DNA from: CAYQOX01 sp964419335 | GTDB taxonomy: Bacteria; Hinthialibacterota; Hinthialibacteria; Hinthialibacterales; Hinthialibacteraceae | DNA: 64,000 nucleotides | Assembly (NCBI GenBank): GCA_964419335.1 | Contig: CAYQOX010000019.1 | Location: 1-64,000, forward strand | Direction of reading: 5' to 3' | In this document: positions 17,565 to 25,712 of the stretch, in pieces | Numbering within the stretch: the stretch's first letter is position 1 | Layout of the letters: the number at the start of each line of letters is the position of its first letter | The notes under the pieces: model-generated | What the model saw: only the letters and a program-made list of their open reading frames with translations | The model's database searches: none | What the model was told of the DNA's origin: nothing | Translations under genes and position numbers: made by a program

Positions 17565-17590
17565 AAGATAAATTTTATCTCATTTATCTT
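17565..17590. promoter_or_regulatory. Operator of the nar-like operon (putative Rrf2 site)
   Basis: AAGATAAAT (17565-17573) and ATTTATCTT (17582-17590) form perfect 9-base arms with an 8-base centre. Within it AGATAAA-T-TTTATCT (17566-17580) makes a second perfect repeat, giving three TTTATCT half-sites. The outer AAGAT...ATCTT form resembles NsrR sites of other bacteria. A minus-strand promoter candidate overlaps it: TTGACA at 17617-17612 and a weak -10 TAAAAA at 17594-17589, 17 bases apart. Confidence 0.65.
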
Positions 17591-17637
17591 TTTACTAAAA
17601 TATAAAATTTCTGTCAAGTAGGTTGATCAAAAAAGTC

Positions 17638-17667
17638 AAAAAAAATAACGGGGGAAGTCCCCCGTTA
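17638..17667 (-). terminator. Intrinsic terminator of the norZ operon
   Basis: Nine-base stem TAACGGGGG/CCCCCGTTA (17646-17654, 17659-17667) with a 4-base loop, followed on the minus strand by eight T (17645-17638). It lies 30 bases after the norZ stop, isolating it from the nar-like operon whose promoter begins just beyond. Confidence 0.9.
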
Positions 17668-17697
17668 CTCCAAATCGGTTCAGAATCAAACTATGAT

Positions 17698-19989
17698 TTA
17701 GTTACTAGCCACACTGGTTTCTGGACTTGGAATTTCAATCGCGGTTTCTTCAGGAATTTCAGCCGGTTTAAGATTACGGAAGGCCTGAATAACAAAGACC
17801 ACTAAGCATAAGGCTCCAGCAATGATGATCAAATCAGGAATCAACCGCCATTGGCCAATAAATTGCACCAGCGGTTGGTTGTAGAACTCGGAACTACGTG
17901 CATGCCAAAGTCCATTTTGGAATGAATCCCATGTTTGCATGAAACCAACCGGCAATAATGTAAAGATAGCCATCATGAACAAGCCGCCATTCATGCCCAC
18001 AAAGGACCATTTTAGTAGGTTGTCATTCCATTTATTTTCTTTGACGATACCGCGAAGCGCGAACAACATGAGCCCGACTGCTAGCATCCCATAGGTTCCA
18101 AACAAGGCGGTATGCCCATGGTTCATCGTAAGATAGGTTGAATGTTCGTAGTAGTTTATGACAGGGGTCGTAATAATAAAACCAAAGACACCTGCCCCTA
18201 AAAACGCCCACCCCGCAGAAGCGCCCATGAAGATCATCGGCCACTTATAAGGAAACGATTGATTTAAGGCGGGAGAACTTCTTGAATCGAGTGCCACTTT
18301 TAGCAGCAATAGCACAATGGGAACAGGTTCCATGGTCGAGATAACACCACCCAGCGCCAACCATAAGTCAGGGTCACCAAACCAGTAGTAATGATGTCCA
18401 ACCCCGATAATTCCACTAAACAAGGCCAAACTCGCGGTAAAATATGCCGCTCGCAAGGCTTTTCGCTTTGGTGCCAAGCCTAAAGTGGTTACCACATAGG
18501 CAATGGCAGCGGCGGCGAAAAATTCAAATATCCCTTCGACCCAGGTGTGAACCACCCACCAACGCCAAAAATCGGCTATCGTGATATGAGTATTGGGTGT
18601 ATAGAACAAACCAAACGCAAAGAAAGAAACGATGGCAATCGCTGAGTAGGTATAAAAGGGGACTGTACCCCACTTGTCTTGTCCTTTACCAAAGTTGGGT
18701 TTTACCGCCCGGGCGACGAGGACAAGCCAAATGATCAACCCCACGAAAAGCAGGATTTGCCATAACCGCCCGAGTTCCAGGTACTCCCAGCCTTGATGGG
18801 CAAGCCAAAACCACCAATCACCTCCGTAACCCAGGACACCCATCGCAGTTCCACCTAAAGCGCCTACGGCTACGAAGACAACGGCACCAAAAAGGATATC
18901 CACTAAGGTCCCCTGAAAACGAGGTTCTTTTTTACCAGCAATGGGTGCGAGATACAATGCCGCTCCCACCCATGCGGTGGCAATCCAAAAGATCGCCAGC
19001 TGTAAGTGCCAACTTTTCGGCCAGTTGAAAGGAATGTTATCGGAAATGGCCTTGATCCCGTAAAATTCACCGGGATGTACGGTGTAGTGCGCCATCAACC
19101 CACCTTGCATAAGTTGGAGAAGGAAGAGCAAAACAACGACCAAGAAAAATTTTGCGGTTTTTCGCTGACTAGAGGTGATGGGCAAACCAATAAGTTTATC
19201 TCCCACTTGTTGATTCAACTCCAACCCATCAAGATCCTTGTCAAAGTTGAATTTAAAAAACGCAACCAGGGCTGCCCCCAGCGCAATCATCAACCCTAAT
19301 AAGGAAACGATCGACCAAATAACCGCCTGATTGGCCAATTCATTCCCCACACTACGGTCGGGAGGCCAGTTATTGGTATAAGTTAATGATTTTCCTGGAC
19401 GCAGCGTACCCGCAGCCCATGCTGTCCAGAAAAAGAAATTCGCTAAGTTTTCCCGCTCTTCAGCCTTCTTAACGACGTCAACCGAGACAGCATGTTCTTT
19501 ATCACCTTTGGAAAATACATCATCCCAATGCGAACGAATTTTATCTAAGGCATAGACCTGGGAATTCGTTAGGGTGAGGGTGGATGAATCTTCGTCAAAT
19601 CGATTTTCTTTAAGCTCATTGATTGCATTCTGCTTTACCACCAATTGCTGTTCATCGGAAAGTTCCTCGTAAACTTTATCGAAGCGATCACGAGCGATAA
19701 AATTCCTCATATGCGAGCCCATTAGATGAAGGGTCGTAGCAGAATAATCATTTCCACGATAAGTACCGTGCCCCCAGACCGACCCATTATCCATCAGGCC
19801 ATATTTTTGCCATACATGTTGCCCCGAAAAAATATCTTTCTGGGCGAATAAGACTGCTCCATCTTCCTGAACAACCTCTTCAGGATAAGGAGGAGCGGCC
19901 TCCATGGTATACCATCCTCCAAACAACGTAATGACAATCGCACCAAAAAGCGAAAAAAGAAATAATATTTTAAGCCCTCTTGAAATCAT
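17698..19989 (-). CDS. norZ: Quinol-dependent nitric oxide reductase (qNor)
   Basis: A 763-residue single-chain NO reductase of the heme-copper oxidase superfamily. The N-terminal part (about 35-225), between the first two membrane helices, is the cytochrome c-like but heme-free extension seen in qNor (GSVWGHGTYRGNDYSATTLH). About twelve further helices follow. Metal ligands are seen in HTWVEGIFEFFAA, HHYYWFGDP and the HGHTALFGTYGM helix. It reduces two NO to N2O using quinol. The ATG at 19989 was chosen because AAGGTGAG precedes it by 6 bases. It is cotranscribed after a hemerythrin gene. Role: NO detoxification, or part of denitrification alongside the nearby NarG-like enzyme. Confidence 0.95.
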   Translation of the reverse strand: MISRGLKILFLFSLFGAIVITLFGGWYTMEAAPPYPEEVVQEDGAVLFAQKDIFSGQHVWQKYGLMDNGSVWGHGTYRGNDYSATTLHLMGSHMRNFIARDRFDKVYEELSDEQQLVVKQNAINELKENRFDEDSSTLTLTNSQVYALDKIRSHWDDVFSKGDKEHAVSVDVVKKAEERENLANFFFWTAWAAGTLRPGKSLTYTNNWPPDRSVGNELANQAVIWSIVSLLGLMIALGAALVAFFKFNFDKDLDGLELNQQVGDKLIGLPITSSQRKTAKFFLVVVLLFLLQLMQGGLMAHYTVHPGEFYGIKAISDNIPFNWPKSWHLQLAIFWIATAWVGAALYLAPIAGKKEPRFQGTLVDILFGAVVFVAVGALGGTAMGVLGYGGDWWFWLAHQGWEYLELGRLWQILLFVGLIIWLVLVARAVKPNFGKGQDKWGTVPFYTYSAIAIVSFFAFGLFYTPNTHITIADFWRWWVVHTWVEGIFEFFAAAAIAYVVTTLGLAPKRKALRAAYFTASLALFSGIIGVGHHYYWFGDPDLWLALGGVISTMEPVPIVLLLLKVALDSRSSPALNQSFPYKWPMIFMGASAGWAFLGAGVFGFIITTPVINYYEHSTYLTMNHGHTALFGTYGMLAVGLMLFALRGIVKENKWNDNLLKWSFVGMNGGLFMMAIFTLLPVGFMQTWDSFQNGLWHARSSEFYNQPLVQFIGQWRLIPDLIIIAGALCLVVFVIQAFRNLKPAEIPEETAIEIPSPETSVASN

Positions 19990-20017
19990 AATCACTCACC
20001 TTTCTTTTTAGGGAAAA

Positions 20018-20620
20018 TTAGTGATGACAACCACTTGGAGAGATTTCAGAGTTCAAATTTTCAAAATCCACTTGATATTTATTTGCCAAAGTTCTGGCTA
20101 GTTCGAGGTAGCGTTCATGGACTCCAGCCCCGACCTCTTCTTTTTCCGTATGATCAAAATTTTGCATAAGTTGCTGCTGATCTTCTTCACTCATGGCCTG
20201 ATCCGCCATGGAGAATAAGCAATGGTCTTCCTTTTGAATATGCTCACTCAGCATGTAAATATAAGCACGGGCGTTGTTTATAAATCGATCCAAGGCTTCG
20301 GCATCTCCCTGAGAAGCGGGATCAATCGATTGGCTCATATTTTGGATATGAGTACGGCCTTGCTCATGCTCAGAAAACATGACTCCTGTGGGACCACCCT
20401 CACGAGGAAAGCCGTGAGCTTCCATCCATGGGAACAAGAGCCCTTCTTCCTTAGCATGATGGCAGCGATCGGCAAAATTTTTAAAGAAATCAATCGTTTG
20501 TTTTGCTGATTCTCCATCCAAAACCTTTTCTTCCTCTGCGCGACTCGCCATCGTATCCAATGCGCGCAAAACCACTTCGATAACACGATGTTCGCTTTTC
20601 AAGATTTCTGTTGGCTTCAT
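20018..20620 (-). CDS. Hemerythrin-domain protein
   Basis: A 200-residue soluble four-helix protein with His and Glu spaced as diiron ligands: SEHRVIE (about 10-16), CHHAKEEGLLFPWME (about 53-67), SEHEQGRTHI (about 83-92), and SEHIQKEDHCLF (about 124-135). It ends in CHH. Such proteins bind O2 or NO, or repair Fe centres (YtfE/RIC relatives), and often sit beside NO reductase. It is the first gene of a two-gene operon with norZ, 28 bases downstream. A GGAGAG site precedes the ATG. The operator at 20714-20731 lies in its promoter. Confidence 0.9.
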   Translation of the reverse strand: MKPTEILKSEHRVIEVVLRALDTMASRAEEEKVLDGESAKQTIDFFKNFADRCHHAKEEGLLFPWMEAHGFPREGGPTGVMFSEHEQGRTHIQNMSQSIDPASQGDAEALDRFINNARAYIYMLSEHIQKEDHCLFSMADQAMSEEDQQQLMQNFDHTEKEEVGAGVHERYLELARTLANKYQVDFENLNSEISPSGCHH

Positions 20621-20710
20621 CCTTCTCTCTCCTTAATTTAAGGTTTTTTAACAAGTTATGCTTATTCCATCGAGGTAAATGAATACACTTTTATGTGTTT
20701 GCGACCATTA

Positions 20711-20739
20711 AGTATAATAGCATATGATTATCTTATTAA
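20711..20739 (-). promoter_or_regulatory. Promoter and Rrf2 operator of the hemerythrin-norZ operon
   Basis: On the minus strand a -35-like TTAATA (20739-20734) and a -10 TATACT (20716-20711) are 17 bases apart. The near-palindrome at 20714-20731 fills the spacer. It matches the operator before the rrf2 gene (21197-21214) at 15 of 18 positions, which points to one regulator acting on both units. Confidence 0.7.
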
Positions 20740-20759
20740 TAACAAAAAAAATTTGCTTT

Positions 20760-21182
20760 CTATTGTTCCGAGATCAAAGTCGTTTCTTTTTGGAGCAAAT
20801 CTGATATAAATGTTTCTTGCAATAACTCGATATACTGATCGCGCACAACCTTCCACTTTGAGTGGAGGACGCACGGATTATCATCGGAGCAGGTTTCACG
20901 TCCCAAGATGCAACCCACTCGTTTTCCGATATGTTCAATCGGATCAACCACATCATAAAGCGAAATCGTTTCTGCGTTACGGGCTAAACGAAAACCGCCC
21001 CCCAAACCTTTTTGAGATTCAACCAATCCCTCATGAGAAAGAAGTTGCAGCAATTTACCTAAATAATTTTTTGGGGCGCCTATTTTTTTGGCGATGGCAA
21101 CAGCCCCGGCATATTCACCTGGGGATAATTCCGCCAGGGTGACAACCGCTCGTATCGCATATATTCCCGTTTTTGTAATCAT
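20760..21182 (-). CDS. Rrf2-family Fe-S regulator (IscR/NsrR-like) of the NO reductase unit
   Basis: A 140-residue winged-helix protein beginning MITKTGIYAIRAVVTLAEL. The DNA-binding region is GAPKNYLGKLLQLLSHEGLVESQKGLGGGFRLAR (about 35-68). Cys91, Cys98 and Cys104 reproduce the three-cysteine Fe-S pattern of IscR and NsrR almost exactly. NO would damage the cluster and release DNA. The start at 21182 was chosen because the earlier in-frame TTG lies inside the operator. It is transcribed toward the hemerythrin-norZ operon, and the same palindrome occurs before both genes. NsrR-like NO sensing is the best reading; other Rrf2 signals are possible. Confidence 0.9.
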   Translation of the reverse strand: MITKTGIYAIRAVVTLAELSPGEYAGAVAIAKKIGAPKNYLGKLLQLLSHEGLVESQKGLGGGFRLARNAETISLYDVVDPIEHIGKRVGCILGRETCSDDNPCVLHSKWKVVRDQYIELLQETFISDLLQKETTLISEQ

Positions 21183-21196
21183 TTGCCTTGACCTCA

Positions 21197-21238
21197 ATAA
21201 TCACATGTGATTATATATTTATTACAACTCAACGTCAA
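21197..21238 (-). promoter_or_regulatory. Promoter and perfect palindromic operator of rrf2
   Basis: The minus strand has TTGACG (21238-21233), a 17-base spacer and a perfect -10 TATAAT (21215-21210). An 18-base perfect palindrome, ATAATCACATGTGATTAT (21197-21214), overlaps the -10 box and the transcription start, as expected for autorepression. Confidence 0.85.
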
Positions 21239-21300
21239 CTCCAACATAACGATTTTTCAAAAAAATGATTTTAACATGTTGTTGTATTAAAATAGAAAGA

Positions 21301-21314
21301 AATGAAATTTCATT
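21301..21314. promoter_or_regulatory. Palindrome upstream of the third rrf2 gene
   Basis: AATGAAATTTCATT is a perfect 14-base palindrome 49 bases ahead of the plus-strand Rrf2 gene. It differs from the ATAATCACA-type site next door, so it could be that gene's own operator. No clear promoter boxes were found. Confidence 0.45.
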
Positions 21315-21362
21315 CTCAGAAAGTAAATTCACTTAAGACCACTGAGTAAAAGAGGAATAACC

Positions 21363-21815
21363 ATGCTTAGGTTTTCAAAAACAGCGGGTTACGCGATACT
21401 CGCGTTGAGTTTTTTGGATCAAAAAAAAGAAAACTGGATATTAGAAAGCCAATTAGCAGATGTAACCGGGATATCAAAGCCCTACTTATCAAAATTGGTC
21501 AATATTCTAAAAAAATTTGGTTATGTAAAAGGAAAGCGCGGTTACAAAGGTGGAGTGGCTTTGAGCAAACCGGCGACCGAAATCAAAGTTTCGGAAGTGA
21601 TCGATGTGATTGACGGAAAAGGGTGGTATGATTTCTGTATCTTGAACTTACCGCATTGTCCTGATCGTTGCCAGTGTCCTTTGCATCAATTTTGGGTTAA
21701 GGAAAGGAAAAAGATTTATAAAAAATTGGATAGCATGTCAATCCGACAATTCCGTCAATCCCGGTATAAAAAAAACTTGACCCAATCGAATGATCATCCT
21801 TGGTTTAAAGACTAA
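21363..21815 (+). CDS. Rrf2-family regulator (third copy)
   Basis: A 150-residue Rrf2 protein: MLRFSKTAGYAILALSFL, then ISKPYLSKLVNILKKFGYVKGKRGYKGG (about 37-64). Four cysteines cluster at 92, 99, 103 and 105 (C-x6-C-x3-C-x-C), unlike the three-cysteine pattern of its neighbour, so it may hold a different cluster or sense something else. It is transcribed away from the norZ unit and stands alone; its target genes are not evident. The next gene downstream is convergent. An AGAGGAA site precedes the ATG. Confidence 0.88.
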   Translation: MLRFSKTAGYAILALSFLDQKKENWILESQLADVTGISKPYLSKLVNILKKFGYVKGKRGYKGGVALSKPATEIKVSEVIDVIDGKGWYDFCILNLPHCPDRCQCPLHQFWVKERKKIYKKLDSMSIRQFRQSRYKKNLTQSNDHPWFKD

Positions 21816-21860
21816 GCACCCAAATGACACAAAAAATTAAAAGAAAATGTCTCTTTCTAA

Positions 21861-23798
21861 TCAATATAATGTCCACTCACTCACGCTCGCTGGCTTCGGA
21901 CCAAGAAGACGTTCGGTGTGATCCAATATGATTGGCGTACGCTGATCAATAAAATTCCGGGCTAACTGAATTGCGCGTTCCCAATCATCTATTTTCATTC
22001 CTCGCCCCCATAGTTCTGCTTCTTTGGGGATCAAGGGACGAATCTCCTCGAGACGTTGATTTAAGCGTGTATGGACATGAGCCTCATCGAGAGCACCATC
22101 ATTTAACACCTCAAGAAGATAACGCCAATAATAATTCTTATACTCCGTATTATGAGTCAGTTTATGGAATATCTCGCCAATCAGATGGTTTATATCCGTA
22201 GCATTTTGATAAGTATTTTGGTTGAATTTATATCCTTGAATTCCCGAGCCAAAAGAATATTCCACATCCCATAATTGAAACCGCCATTTTGCCCCCGGGT
22301 AACGCTCCCGCGCCGCATACCAATTATGATGGGGCCAGTCATAGTTTTGCATCCATACATTGAGAATGATATACGAGGTAAAGTTTTCAATATCGAGCCA
22401 CTCTTGGAGCGTAGCATAATCGTTCGAATTGGAAAAATTCCGTTTGGAATGCACAAAGCGGGCGAACTCATCCCATGCTTCTTGATTCCCATCGCGAACC
22501 TCATATTCACCAATCACATCATAATCGAATCCGCCTTCATGCTGATGGTAAAAATCATCTTCCAAACGCTCACATACATTATATAATCCCCACGGTTCCC
22601 CGTTCAGATACAGTTCAGCGAAAATACCATCACTCGCCAGTTGCCCCATATCCAAATGCAAATCCCGACACACTTGATCGCTCACATAAATCGCAGTTTC
22701 ACGCTGCATATCTCGGTCGTATCCCCAACTGTCGTTGAATCCAGCCCGTAATACCAATTGATTGAATTGTTTCACAGGGTTATCAGGAATCAGGGGATAT
22801 TTCAAGCGTGTTGGACCGTATTCGGAACGGAAATAAAGGCGAAATGATTTTTTCGGCGAACGCTTCCGCGAAGCCCCTCCATGAATACGTATTCCACAAT
22901 TGGCTTGGAGCGCGCGTGCACCATCGCGTGTAAACCATTCAATGGAGCAGGGACGTTCCCAGGTTGATCCATGTTTGGAAGGGTTCACATAAATACCTTT
23001 CGAAGGATCAAAGAGATGTTTATGATCTGTGACAATTGAGAGAATTGGAAGTGGATTGTCTTCACGAAATAAGTAAGAATGAGTGATCGTCGCACTGGGA
23101 TGATACCCTTCCCGAAACACGCGTGCACGTATCATGGTAGTATGATCCACAGGAATGGGCGCGCGATAGACAAGGCTATTGTCATCTGGGGTTGAACTAT
23201 CAATCGTATAGCGAATCTCACTATCGGGTTCATCCGTGGTTAAAGTAAGTTCAAAACTTTCTTCATGGATTCCCCCCTCATGGGAAAATCTTGGGGAAGC
23301 AGCAAAACCAAGAACCCCTTTACGATTTGTCTCTCCTGGCGTGGGTTCTGGAAAGTAGCGCCATTCGGATAGTTTTCCATAGGCGCGGCCATAGGAAACA
23401 TCTCGCCGCTGTTTAGGAAAGAGCAAGGCGTCGACTTCTTCACCGGAGGAATTGGTTAAAGCGAGATACTCACCATCACGATCGAGACGAAAGTTGGTGT
23501 GATAATATCCTGGATCAAGCAAGTCGAAGCCCGTAGCCCAGATAAGCAGGTAGTCTCCCCCACTCAGTTCAATGGAAGGTAACTGCCATTTTTGGGGAGC
23601 CAAAGGATCATCTGTGAGGTTATAGCCTTTCAGCGAAATGGTTTCGCGTCCAGCATTCCACAATTCAATCCAGTCTAAGGATCGGCCAAATTCATCTTCT
23701 TCGGAGTTCGAAGCGAGAAATTCATTAATCACAAGATTCGCCCAACCACCGGGTACAAATCCAATCAAAAAAACAAAAAAGACAATCCACCCCTTCAT
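21861..23798 (-). CDS. Secreted CotH-like kinase protein with lamin-tail domain
   Basis: A 645-residue exported protein. A signal peptide (1-20, ending in WAN) is followed by a lamin-tail/LTD domain (NLVINEFLASNSEEDEFGRS..DWIELWN, about 20-125), a chitobiase-like C-terminal fold repeat (FELTLTTDEPDSEIRYTIDSS, about 175-250) and a CotH domain (SIVTDHKHLFDPSKGIY through the LWDVEYSFG segment, about 255-520). CotH proteins are atypical protein kinases of spore coats and surfaces; here the target is unknown. It is a single-gene unit, preceded by AAGGA and by an inverted repeat at 23841-23866. Confidence 0.85.
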   Translation of the reverse strand: MKGWIVFFVFLIGFVPGGWANLVINEFLASNSEEDEFGRSLDWIELWNAGRETISLKGYNLTDDPLAPQKWQLPSIELSGGDYLLIWATGFDLLDPGYYHTNFRLDRDGEYLALTNSSGEEVDALLFPKQRRDVSYGRAYGKLSEWRYFPEPTPGETNRKGVLGFAASPRFSHEGGIHEESFELTLTTDEPDSEIRYTIDSSTPDDNSLVYRAPIPVDHTTMIRARVFREGYHPSATITHSYLFREDNPLPILSIVTDHKHLFDPSKGIYVNPSKHGSTWERPCSIEWFTRDGARALQANCGIRIHGGASRKRSPKKSFRLYFRSEYGPTRLKYPLIPDNPVKQFNQLVLRAGFNDSWGYDRDMQRETAIYVSDQVCRDLHLDMGQLASDGIFAELYLNGEPWGLYNVCERLEDDFYHQHEGGFDYDVIGEYEVRDGNQEAWDEFARFVHSKRNFSNSNDYATLQEWLDIENFTSYIILNVWMQNYDWPHHNWYAARERYPGAKWRFQLWDVEYSFGSGIQGYKFNQNTYQNATDINHLIGEIFHKLTHNTEYKNYYWRYLLEVLNDGALDEAHVHTRLNQRLEEIRPLIPKEAELWGRGMKIDDWERAIQLARNFIDQRTPIILDHTERLLGPKPASVSEWTLY

Positions 23799-23840
23799 TC
23801 TCTATTCCTTCTTTATTAACTCACTATGCAACTAACAATA

Positions 23841-23866
23841 TCATGACACACCATAAAATGTCATGA
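23841..23866. promoter_or_regulatory. Inverted repeat upstream of the cotH-like gene
   Basis: TCATGACA (23841-23848) and TGTCATGA (23859-23866) form perfect 8-base arms with a 10-base centre, 43 bases before the CotH-type start codon. The size fits a dimeric regulator site. No second copy was noticed. Confidence 0.4.
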
Positions 23867-23875
23867 AGGTAGAAA

Positions 23876-23908
23876 AAAGCGCCGGTTCTCCTTCAGACTC
23901 GGCGCTTT
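23876..23908 (-). terminator. Intrinsic terminator of the ydjC-like gene
   Basis: Nine-base stem AAAGCGCCG/CGGCGCTTT (23876-23884, 23900-23908) with a 15-base loop. On the minus strand it is followed by a T run, 27 bases after the deacetylase stop codon. Confidence 0.8.
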
Positions 23909-23934
23909 AAATGGCTCGTCTAACAATTTGTTTA

Positions 23935-25029
23935 TCACTTGGATCGTTGATCCCACGCTTTTTTCAACTCTTTCCAGCCAATAAGTTTCACCCCTGCCTC
24001 CTCGATAAACTCGCCCATCGCGGGGTCGGTAAAAATACGATACTCCTTATCTCTTCGCTCATGGGTACCAGTAATAGCGCGTGATTCTGGGGTTAACTTG
24101 TTGGGATGGAGAATGATCAGATGAACGCCAGGTTTTAATCCTGCGATTAAATCGCGGTAGGCTTGTTCCAGTTGATCCAGCGGAACATCTTCCACTTCCG
24201 GTAAACTATCTAACAAGGGCCATCCCCGTTCTTTCAACGTTTGGGANNNNNNNNNNNNNNNNNNNNNNNNNNNNNNNNNNNNNNNNNNNNNNNNNNNNNN
24301 NNNNNNNNNNNNNNNNNNNNNNNNNNNNNNNNNNNNNNNNNNNNNNTCTAACAAGGGCCATCCCCGTTCTTTCAACGTTTGGGAAAGTTGAAAAAATGGC
24401 TCTTTATCTACAGGGTATTGTTCCAAGAATTCTTCTGTGGCATTGAAGAACATGAAGGGGATATCGTATTCCTCGGCCAGGCGAATCATCATTTGTAAAT
24501 ACTCTGGATTGTAGTACAGAGTCCCCACATGCGAATCCAAGTGGGTAGGTTGGATGCTATGATCCAAGGCAAACTCGATTTGAGCCCGCACTTCTTTCTC
24601 TACCTCTTCCACTGAAGCCGATCCATAAACTCCACGCACTTCATGAAAAAGGTAGCCTTCGTCATCCAGCAAGCCCGGGACTTCATGCTTCGAAGCAATC
24701 GCTCCCCAGCGATAATGTTTCCATTCCGAGGTAAGAGTCAAATGTATTCCCAGATCAGCCTCGGGGTTGTTCTTCGCGTACTCTGCCGCTTCCATAAACC
24801 AAGGGCAGGGTACCATGATACTTGCCGAGGTAACGATTCCTTGATCCAAGGCCTCCATACAGGCTTGGTTGGCCGAATGACACATCCCCATATCATCGGC
24901 ATGGATGATTAACAAAACATCGTCTTTTTCATAGCCTAATTTTTCCATTAATGTTTCTGAGACACCTTGTTGGACAAAAAGCATACTCATCGTAACCCAA
25001 AGCAAAAGTTGATAAACTGAATAGTTCAT
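23935..25029 (-). CDS. ChbG/YdjC-family carbohydrate deacetylase (interrupted by a scaffold gap)
   Basis: An exported protein with an N-terminal signal (about 1-24) and the YdjC core: LLIIHADDMGMCHSANQA (metal-binding Asp/His, about 40-57), DLGIHLTLTSEW (about 95-106), THLDSHVGTLYYNPEY (about 158-173), and LIILHPNKL near the end. The family removes acetyl groups from chito-oligosaccharides or related glycans. A run of 100 N lies inside. The 38 bases before the gap are repeated exactly after it. Removing one copy plus the N (138 bases, 46 codons) restores one continuous 318-residue frame, so the gene is probably intact. GAGG precedes the ATG. Confidence 0.85.
   Translation of the reverse strand: MNYSVYQLLLWVTMSMLFVQQGVSETLMEKLGYEKDDVLLIIHADDMGMCHSANQACMEALDQGIVTSASIMVPCPWFMEAAEYAKNNPEADLGIHLTLTSEWKHYRWGAIASKHEVPGLLDDEGYLFHEVRGVYGSASVEEVEKEVRAQIEFALDHSIQPTHLDSHVGTLYYNPEYLQMMIRLAEEYDIPFMFFNATEEFLEQYPVDKEPFFQLSQTLKERGWPLLXXXXXXXXXXXXXXXXXXXXXXXXXXXXXXXXXXSQTLKERGWPLLDSLPEVEDVPLDQLEQAYRDLIAGLKPGVHLIILHPNKLTPESRAITGTHERRDKEYRIFTDPAMGEFIEEAGVKLIGWKELKKAWDQRSK
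24209..24384. repeat. 38-base duplication flanking an N gap (assembly artefact)
   Basis: Bases 24209-24246 and 24347-24384 are identical and enclose exactly 100 N (24247-24346). The two contigs evidently overlap by 38 bases and were joined with a default-length gap. This is not a biological repeat. Confidence 0.9.
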
Positions 25030-25145
25030 AGCATTCCTCGCGAAATATAGTTTGAGATTTTACTTTATCACAATAAATCACAAACTCCAATCATAGAAAT
25101 CAACGCAAGCGGGATCCACAAAATAAGAAGAATAAAATAAAAGGA

Positions 25146-25712
25146 TTACTCGTACAAGTGAATCTGCTGTCCTGAGGGAACTTCCCGGAAAAATCCACCT
25201 AAACTAATCAAGCCATTTGAGACGTCATAGGGAGGACCACCGCGCACCCCGGCTGGCCCCCATCCATCGACGAGGCCTCCATTGCGGTTTTCGAACAAGG
25301 CATCACGAATCACCCTATGCCCACGGACTCCGCTATGCGGCCACCAATCGGTGTGGGTACGCCATGGTATCCAATGATAATAAGTAAAAGAAGCTGAAAA
25401 ACCCTCTGCTCCGGATTGAACTTTCGCAGAATCTTGGAAGCGATCTTTCAAGAAGGAATTGAGGTAGGGGACAGGTGTGGTTAAAGGGAATTGCTGCCCA
25501 AAGCCATCACGATGGGCATGATAGGAATTATTATCGAGATGATATTGCAGCATTGCATTAACCATAACGCGCAAATCACTTTGGGTCCCGGCGATTTTTG
25601 CGCGCAGTTGGGCATTGAGGAAATTGGGAACGGCGATGGCCGCCAAAATTCCAATAATAGCGACGACAATCAAGAGTTCAATCAATGTGAAAGCATGACG
25701 ACGACTTTCCAT
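25146..25712 (-). CDS. Type II/IV pseudopilin-like protein
   Basis: A 188-residue protein with a class III prepilin signal: MESRRHA then FTLIELLIVVAIIGILAAIA. Cleavage would fall between Ala7 and Phe8, an Ala rather than the usual Gly at -1, with Glu at +5. The rest, HYHLDNNSYHAHRDG onward, is a Gly/Trp-rich globular domain. It resembles the DUF1559-like and single-gene pseudopilins that occur in large numbers in Planctomycetes-like genomes, without a local secretion apparatus. No pilus machinery genes are near. The ATG at 25712 is preferred over one four codons upstream. Confidence 0.85.
   Translation of the reverse strand: MESRRHAFTLIELLIVVAIIGILAAIAVPNFLNAQLRAKIAGTQSDLRVMVNAMLQYHLDNNSYHAHRDGFGQQFPLTTPVPYLNSFLKDRFQDSAKVQSGAEGFSASFTYYHWIPWRTHTDWWPHSGVRGHRVIRDALFENRNGGLVDGWGPAGVRGGPPYDVSNGLISLGGFFREVPSGQQIHLYE

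Noticed and set aside
24209..24384. Biological tandem repeat in the deacetylase gene
   Set aside because: The copies flank exactly 100 N, so contig overlap explains it better.
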